Below are positions 60,009 through 64,000 of a stretch of DNA of 64,000 nucleotides, piece after piece. The stretch's first letter is position 1. Each line of letters opens with the position of its first letter. The notes under the pieces were generated by a model that was not told the DNA's origin, did not search any database, and was given only the letters and a program-made list of their open reading frames with translations. This DNA is from Paenibacillus ihumii (GTDB lineage Bacteria > Bacillota > Bacilli > Paenibacillales > Paenibacillaceae): the NCBI RefSeq assembly GCF_001403875.1, contig NZ_LN884297.1, forward strand, positions 434,001 to 498,000. The letters run 5' to 3'. The position numbers were made by a program, and so were the translations under genes.

Positions 60009-62429
60009 TTATGCTATCAATTTGATCCGCTGCAATCTTAAGGCATTCAGAACAACGGATACAGAGCTAAATGCCATGGCTGCACCGGCAACCCAAGGAG
60101 CCAGGAAGCCTAACGCCGCAACCGGAACTCCAAGGCTGTTATAGGCAAGCGCCCAGAACAGATTTTGTTTGATATTCCGGATTGTCATTTTACTCATGTA
60201 AATAGCATCGGCAATACTGTTCAAATCTCCGCGTATTAGCGTAATGTCTGCCGCCTCCATCGCCACATCCGTTCCTGTCCCGATAGCCATGCCGATATCG
60301 GCCGTTGCCAAAGCCGGAGCATCATTGATGCCGTCGCCTACCATAGCCACCTTTTTCCCGGCCTTCTGAAGCTTCTTCACTTCCTCCGCCTTTCCTTCTG
60401 GCAGAACTTCAGCGATCACATGGTCGATCCCGACCTGATGGGCAATAGCCTTGGCTGTCTGCGTGTTGTCGCCTGTTATCATGACTACATCCAGCCCCAA
60501 TTTTCTCAGGCGGGCAATAGCCTCCTGGGAGGTTTCCTTCACGGTATCCGCTACAGCTACGATTCCGGCAAATTCATTATCTATCGCTACTAGCATCGCC
60601 GTTTTCCCTTGCTTCTCCAGATCCTCCATGCGGGCTAATTGAGCATCTGGAACTGAAATATTGTGTTTTTTCATAAGCCGGCGTGTCCCGATCAACAATT
60701 CCTTCCCGTCTACCCGGGATTGAATGCCGAATCCCGGGATGGCTTCGAAGCTTTCAGAGGATCCGAATGGAATGCCCTTCTCCTTAATCCCCTCAACAAT
60801 GGCCTCGGCCAGCGGATGCTCGGAGCTCTTTTCAGCTGCCCCGACCAGCCGCAGGAATTCCGATTCATTGTGCTCATTGGCCAGAATGACATCGGTCAGC
60901 GTTGGTTTGCCGTTTGTAATCGTTCCTGTTTTATCCAGAATAATGGTATCGATCCGATGAGCGGTCTCCAGGTGCTCGCCGCCCTTAAATAGGATTCCGT
61001 ATTCTGCTGCCCGGCCAGAGCCGGCCATAATCGACGTTGGGGTGGCTAACCCCAAAGCACATGGACAAGCAATAACCAGAACGGCAATGAATTTCTCCAA
61101 GGATTCAGCGAAATTGCCGGGAGTTACAAAGAAATACCAGATCAAGAAAGTAACAACCGCTATGCCTACGACGATCGGTACAAATATTCCGGAAATCTGA
61201 TCGGCCAGACGCTGGATCGGGGCTTTCGACCCTTGGGCTTCCTCCACTACTTTTATAATTTGCGCCAAAGCCGTATCTTTGCCAACCTTGGTCGCTTCCA
61301 TTTTGAGAAACCCGTTTTTGTTAATGGTTGAGCCTATGACCGTGTCGCCGATCGTTTTATCTACAGGTATACTTTCACCGGTAATCATCGACTCATCCAG
61401 AGCGGAGCGGCCTTCAGTAATAATACCGTCGACAGGCACCTTCTCGCCTGGTTTAACATATACGATATCCCCGGTCAGCACTTCTTCGATGGGAATGCTT
61501 ATTTCTTGGCCGTTTCTTAAGACTGTGGCAGTCTTGGCTTGCAGCCCCATTAATTTCTTGATGGCTTCAGAGGATCGCCCTTTGGCCTTGGCTTCGAATA
61601 ATTTCCCCAGAATGATCAAAGTGATGAGCACGGCGCTTGTTTCATAATAGAGCTCCACCATATGGGTGCCTGACCCGATGGAAGCAAAGCTCAAATAGAG
61701 ACTGTAAAAATAAGCCGCAGACGTGCCGAGAGCCACCAGCACATCCATATTGGCGCTTTTATTTCTAAGGGCTTTATAGGCACCGATATAGAATTGTCCC
61801 CCCACTATGAACTGCACCGGTGTGGCAAGCGCTAATTGCACCCAGGGGTTCATGAACATCTCCGGCAGCCAGATGAAGGAGGTAAATTCAAAATGGCTTA
61901 CCATCGCCCATAGCAGCGGGAAGGACAGAATGGCCGAAAAGATAAACTTTCCCTTTTGCTGCTGGATTTCCCGTTCCTTATGATCACCCTTCTCAGCATT
62001 CTCCTCCTTTAGGATGAGAGAATACCCCAGCTTTTTAATAGCCTCCATCATATCTGCAGTGGATACTTCATCAGGATTGTATTCTACAAGGGCTGTTTCA
62101 ACGGCAAAGTTTACGGCCGCCTTGTTAACGCCATCCAGTTTATTTAATCGCTTCTCTATTTTTGCTGCGCATGCTGCGCAGGTCATGCCGGAAATGTCAA
62201 ACTCTGCTTTTTCAGTTACAATTTTATAGCCCAACGACTCGACCTTTTGTTGAAACTTATTCATATCCGTCTTACTTGGGTCATATTTAATTTTCGTTTT
62301 TTCAAGGGCAAAATTGACGTTAGCCTCTTCTACGCCCTCCAGCTTGTTAAGACCTTTTTCTATTCTTACCGCACAAGCCGCGCAGGTCATGCCGGAAATC
62401 TGCAGATTGATTTCTTTGGTATCGCTCAT
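60009..62429 (-). CDS. copA: Copper-exporting P1B-type ATPase
   Basis: 806 residues. Two N-terminal HMA domains (GMTCAAC, first pair Cys16/Cys19 and a second near residue 85), membrane CPC motif (VIACPCALGLATP), phosphorylation site DKTGT, HP motif (SEHPLA) and hinge GDGINDAP. The CPC plus the YN and MxxxS-type helix 7/8 signatures (AYNSLGVP, GAAMAFSSVSVVLNALRL) define Cu+ export. ATG 62429 behind AAAGGAGTG. A 13-bp hairpin separates it from copZ. Confidence 0.95.
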   Translation of the reverse strand: MSDTKEINLQISGMTCAACAVRIEKGLNKLEGVEEANVNFALEKTKIKYDPSKTDMNKFQQKVESLGYKIVTEKAEFDISGMTCAACAAKIEKRLNKLDGVNKAAVNFAVETALVEYNPDEVSTADMMEAIKKLGYSLILKEENAEKGDHKEREIQQQKGKFIFSAILSFPLLWAMVSHFEFTSFIWLPEMFMNPWVQLALATPVQFIVGGQFYIGAYKALRNKSANMDVLVALGTSAAYFYSLYLSFASIGSGTHMVELYYETSAVLITLIILGKLFEAKAKGRSSEAIKKLMGLQAKTATVLRNGQEISIPIEEVLTGDIVYVKPGEKVPVDGIITEGRSALDESMITGESIPVDKTIGDTVIGSTINKNGFLKMEATKVGKDTALAQIIKVVEEAQGSKAPIQRLADQISGIFVPIVVGIAVVTFLIWYFFVTPGNFAESLEKFIAVLVIACPCALGLATPTSIMAGSGRAAEYGILFKGGEHLETAHRIDTIILDKTGTITNGKPTLTDVILANEHNESEFLRLVGAAEKSSEHPLAEAIVEGIKEKGIPFGSSESFEAIPGFGIQSRVDGKELLIGTRRLMKKHNISVPDAQLARMEDLEKQGKTAMLVAIDNEFAGIVAVADTVKETSQEAIARLRKLGLDVVMITGDNTQTAKAIAHQVGIDHVIAEVLPEGKAEEVKKLQKAGKKVAMVGDGINDAPALATADIGMAIGTGTDVAMEAADITLIRGDLNSIADAIYMSKMTIRNIKQNLFWALAYNSLGVPVAALGFLAPWVAGAAMAFSSVSVVLNALRLQRIKLIA

Positions 62430-62494
62430 GCTTTTCACTCCTTTATGGTCATGTATGGCCAAGCACCGTCAACAGCTTCTAATTGTATTATTTT

Positions 62495-62540
62495 AAAAAA
62501 ATTTCATAAATAAATCGTGCCTTGGCAGCACGATTTATTT
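62495..62540 (-). terminator. Hairpin between copZ and copA
   Basis: Perfect 13-bp stem AAATAAATCGTGC / GCACGATTTATTT, then an AT-rich stretch with TTTTTTT on the minus strand. Acts as an attenuator or full terminator between the chaperone and the pump. Confidence 0.75.
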
Positions 62541-62603
62541 GTAGATACCATTTACCGCTTTTAGCACACAGATTCTTTATCGCAGCTGATAGAGAATGCC
62601 CTT

Positions 62604-62822
62604 TTAGGCAGACTCTCCATCCACCTCATACCCCTGTTCATCAATGACATCTTTAATTTCCTTCAAAGACACAGCCTTGGGGTCAAACGATACAGCAACC
62701 GTACCGTCATTCAAATTTACTTTAACGGATTCCACACCGTTCATTTTCCCCACATTGCCTTCAATGGAGTTTATGCAATGTCCGCAAGACATCCCTTTAA
62801 CCTGAAGTGTTTTTTGTTCCAT
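62604..62822 (-). CDS. copZ: Copper chaperone CopZ
   Basis: 72-residue HMA domain with Cys13-x-x-Cys16 (GMSCGHC) and the family Tyr near the C-terminus (EQGYEV). Carries Cu+ to CopA. ATG 62822 behind GGAGGGAA. A CsoR-type operator lies about 55 bp upstream. Confidence 0.93.
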   Translation of the reverse strand: MEQKTLQVKGMSCGHCINSIEGNVGKMNGVESVKVNLNDGTVAVSFDPKAVSLKEIKDVIDEQGYEVDGESA

Positions 62823-62874
62823 GGTTGTTCCCTCCAATAATAAGTATAATTCTTAACTACATTTACATATTACC

Positions 62875-62891
62875 ATACCCCTGTAGGGTAT
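62875..62891. promoter_or_regulatory. CsoR operator upstream of copZ
   Basis: ATACCCCTGTAGGGTAT is a near-perfect palindrome and agrees with the CsoR site of the B. subtilis copZA promoter (TACCCTAC/GGGGTA). Confidence 0.8.
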
Positions 62892-63068
62892 ACAAGAGGG
62901 AATTGATGTCTTTTTCTAAAACTAGTATTTTCCTAAACCGTACCCACCATTATAATACCCTGTTTATGTATTAATTAACCAGATCATCAGGCTGTATACT
63001 GAAGCTTAATCCCTTCATGCAGCTCCCGGTAATCAGGAATGAAGCTTTGATTTCGCCGCTCTCTTGAA

Positions 63069-63087
63069 TATACCCATACTAGGTATA
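63069..63087. promoter_or_regulatory. Second CsoR-like palindrome between csoR and copZ
   Basis: TATACC-CATACTA-GGTATA, inverted arms with a 7-bp centre, next to the csoR terminator and about 245 bp upstream of copZ. Confidence 0.5.
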
Positions 63088-63093
63088 TATATG

Positions 63094-63130
63094 ATAAAAG
63101 TAAAGCCAGTAAATTAAGCTTACTGGCTTC
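63094..63130 (-). terminator. Terminator of csoR
   Basis: AAGCCAGTAA / TTACTGGCTT stem and TTACTTTTATC tail. Confidence 0.85.
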
Positions 63131-63134
63131 ATGC

Positions 63135-63443
63135 TCAAGATTTGGTGAAACGCTCAAAGACCCCCATCAATTCTTCAATGGCTTCTGCTTCATTCCCGCT
63201 TTTTATGGCATCTACCACACAGTGATGGGTATGTCTCTCTAACAGGTTAAGACTGACCTTCTTTAGGGCTGCATTTATAGCCGAAATTTGAATAAGAATA
63301 TCTGTGCAATAACGATCGGTTTCAACCATATTCTGAATGCCTCTTACTTGCCCTTCGATTCGTTTAAGGCGATTTATGATTTGTTCCTTCTCTTTTAAAG
63401 TTCTCGGGTGAGAGACCTTCCTTTCTTCACCGGTATGATCCAT
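63135..63443 (-). CDS. csoR: Copper-sensing repressor CsoR
   Basis: 102-residue DUF156 protein with the Cu+ ligands Cys46, His71 and Cys75, matching C45-H70-C74 of B. subtilis CsoR; RLKRIEGQVRGIQNMV is the family signature. Cu+ binding releases it from DNA. ATG 63443 with AAGGAGCA upstream. Unlike many Bacilli, it ends in its own terminator and copZA has a separate control region. Confidence 0.93.
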   Translation of the reverse strand: MDHTGEERKVSHPRTLKEKEQIINRLKRIEGQVRGIQNMVETDRYCTDILIQISAINAALKKVSLNLLERHTHHCVVDAIKSGNEAEAIEELMGVFERFTKS

Positions 63444-63512
63444 TCTATTTGCTCCTTGTCCATCTATAATCCTGGCCCTTATATTTTCAATATAGTATAT
63501 GGTATCATAAAA

Positions 63513-63531
63513 TACTCTCAGGAGGTATACC
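63513..63531. promoter_or_regulatory. Possible CsoR-like site upstream of csoR
   Basis: ATAC-N9-GTAT (63513-63529) merging into GGTATACC, similar in shape to the copZ operator but less exact. Confidence 0.35.
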
Positions 63532-63617
63532 GCCAATATGTCCTGAGGCTATACCTATCATAAAAGGCTCAGGATATCCCCCAAGCAGCAGTTATCTGCA
63601 GCCGGTCATCAGACCCT

Positions 63618-64000
63618 CTACATCCTCCGGTAAACCTCTTTGCCTCCAATCATAGTCCATTCCACTTGAAATTGGCCATCCAGAAGCACTAAATCTGCAT
63701 CTGCCCCCGGAGCAATGCGCCCTTTATTGGACAGGCCCAGCACATCTGCCGGAGTGGTGCTGGCCATCACAATCGCCTCATGGAGAGGAATTCCGAGCTC
63801 TGCCGTATTCCTTAAAGCCTCATTCATCGTAACTGTACTGGAGGCTAGCGTTCCATCGCTAAGCTGCGCTATCCCATTTACGACGGTTACCCGGTGCCCG
63901 CCAAACTCATATTGTCCGTCTCCAAGCCCCATAGCCTGAAGCGCATCTGTAATAAGAACCATACCCCCCGGCCCTTTAATTCGATGCATTAAACGAACCA
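63618..64000 (-). CDS. nagA: N-acetylglucosamine-6-phosphate deacetylase, C-terminal part (cut by window edge)
   Basis: The last ~127 codons of a NagA-type amidohydrolase: MVLITDALQAMGLGDG with the catalytic Asp, and the C-terminal strand segment GRIAPGADADLVLLD that closes the barrel. NagA deacetylates GlcNAc-6-phosphate. The gene continues past the right edge; the internal Met at 63989 is not the start. Confidence 0.88.
   Translation of the reverse strand, partial: VRLMHRIKGPGGMVLITDALQAMGLGDGQYEFGGHRVTVVNGIAQLSDGTLASSTVTMNEALRNTAELGIPLHEAIVMASTTPADVLGLSNKGRIAPGADADLVLLDGQFQVEWTMIGGKEVYRRM

Overview
The window looks like chromosome of an endospore-forming Firmicute, most likely Paenibacillus or a close relative. 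The evidence is the set of sporulation genes (sda, an alpha/beta SASP with a sigma-G-type promoter, ylbJ, lytH, yunB, a YheC/YheD-like protein), Gram-positive RNA switches (S-box, T-box), many TTG/GTG starts behind strong AGGAGG sites, and a gene set matching the Bacillus subtilis yum/yut/yun neighbourhood (yumB, yumC, yutM, yutJ, yuzB, yutI, yutD, lipA, lytH, yunB) with other blocks inserted. No rRNA, tRNA, transposase, prophage or CRISPR array was seen. Both ends cut a gene: yumB on the left, nagA on the right.

Layout. 1-8.4 kb: divergent NADH dehydrogenase and ferredoxin-NADP reductase, a small zinc-ribbon gene behind a start-sequestering hairpin, sda with a DnaA-box cluster, a YheC/D-like gene, an AI-2E family permease, Fe-S assembly factors (yutM, yutI), aminofutalosine synthase (mqnE) with a yutJ-like flavoprotein, and yuzB. 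8.5-14.5 kb: an SDR gene, a 19-bp tandem repeat, and metNIQ under an S-box with a 21-bp tandem repeat in the leader and a possible MITE between metI and metQ. 14.6-21.2 kb: heme A synthase, a thioredoxin-like gene, a DUF2515 gene broken by a 171-bp copy of sequence lying 3.4 kb away, a YtgP/MurJ-like flippase, DUF456, HAD and GNAT genes. 21.4-25.2 kb: mntABCD-type metal transporter with an MntR-type box. 25.2-31.3 kb: two tandem class B penicillin-binding proteins, a membrane-transglutaminase protein and a small membrane protein. 31.5-38.6 kb: MFS transporter, two small proteins, Toprim protein, SCO, heme O synthase, trpS with T-box, aldose epimerase, SASP. 39-50.5 kb: pepF, yycC, DUF2225, truncated globin, ylbJ, nadK, S41 protease, yutD, lipA, lytH, yunB. 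50.7-64 kb: a YjcD-like helicase, a frameshifted coiled-coil gene, the NAD-salvage run nrtR-like/pncA/pncB/nadE, a small nitrite/sulfite reductase-like protein, a CzrA/CDF zinc pair, the csoR/copZ/copA copper set, and nagA.

Themes: metal homeostasis (Mn, Zn, Cu, each with a visible candidate operator), heme and Fe-S supply for respiration, NAD turnover (nadK, nadE, pncA, pncB and a Nudix regulator) and sporulation. The strongest unusual signals are the ectopic 171-bp copy that breaks the DUF2515 gene, two unrelated minisatellites flanking metNIQ (one inside its riboswitch-controlled leader), the hairpin covering both ribosome-binding site and start codon of the zinc-ribbon gene, the DnaA boxes before sda, a perfect palindrome reusing the MntR half-site, and the Nudix regulator with a 9-3-9 palindrome. 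I found no clear evidence of an entirely new multi-gene system.
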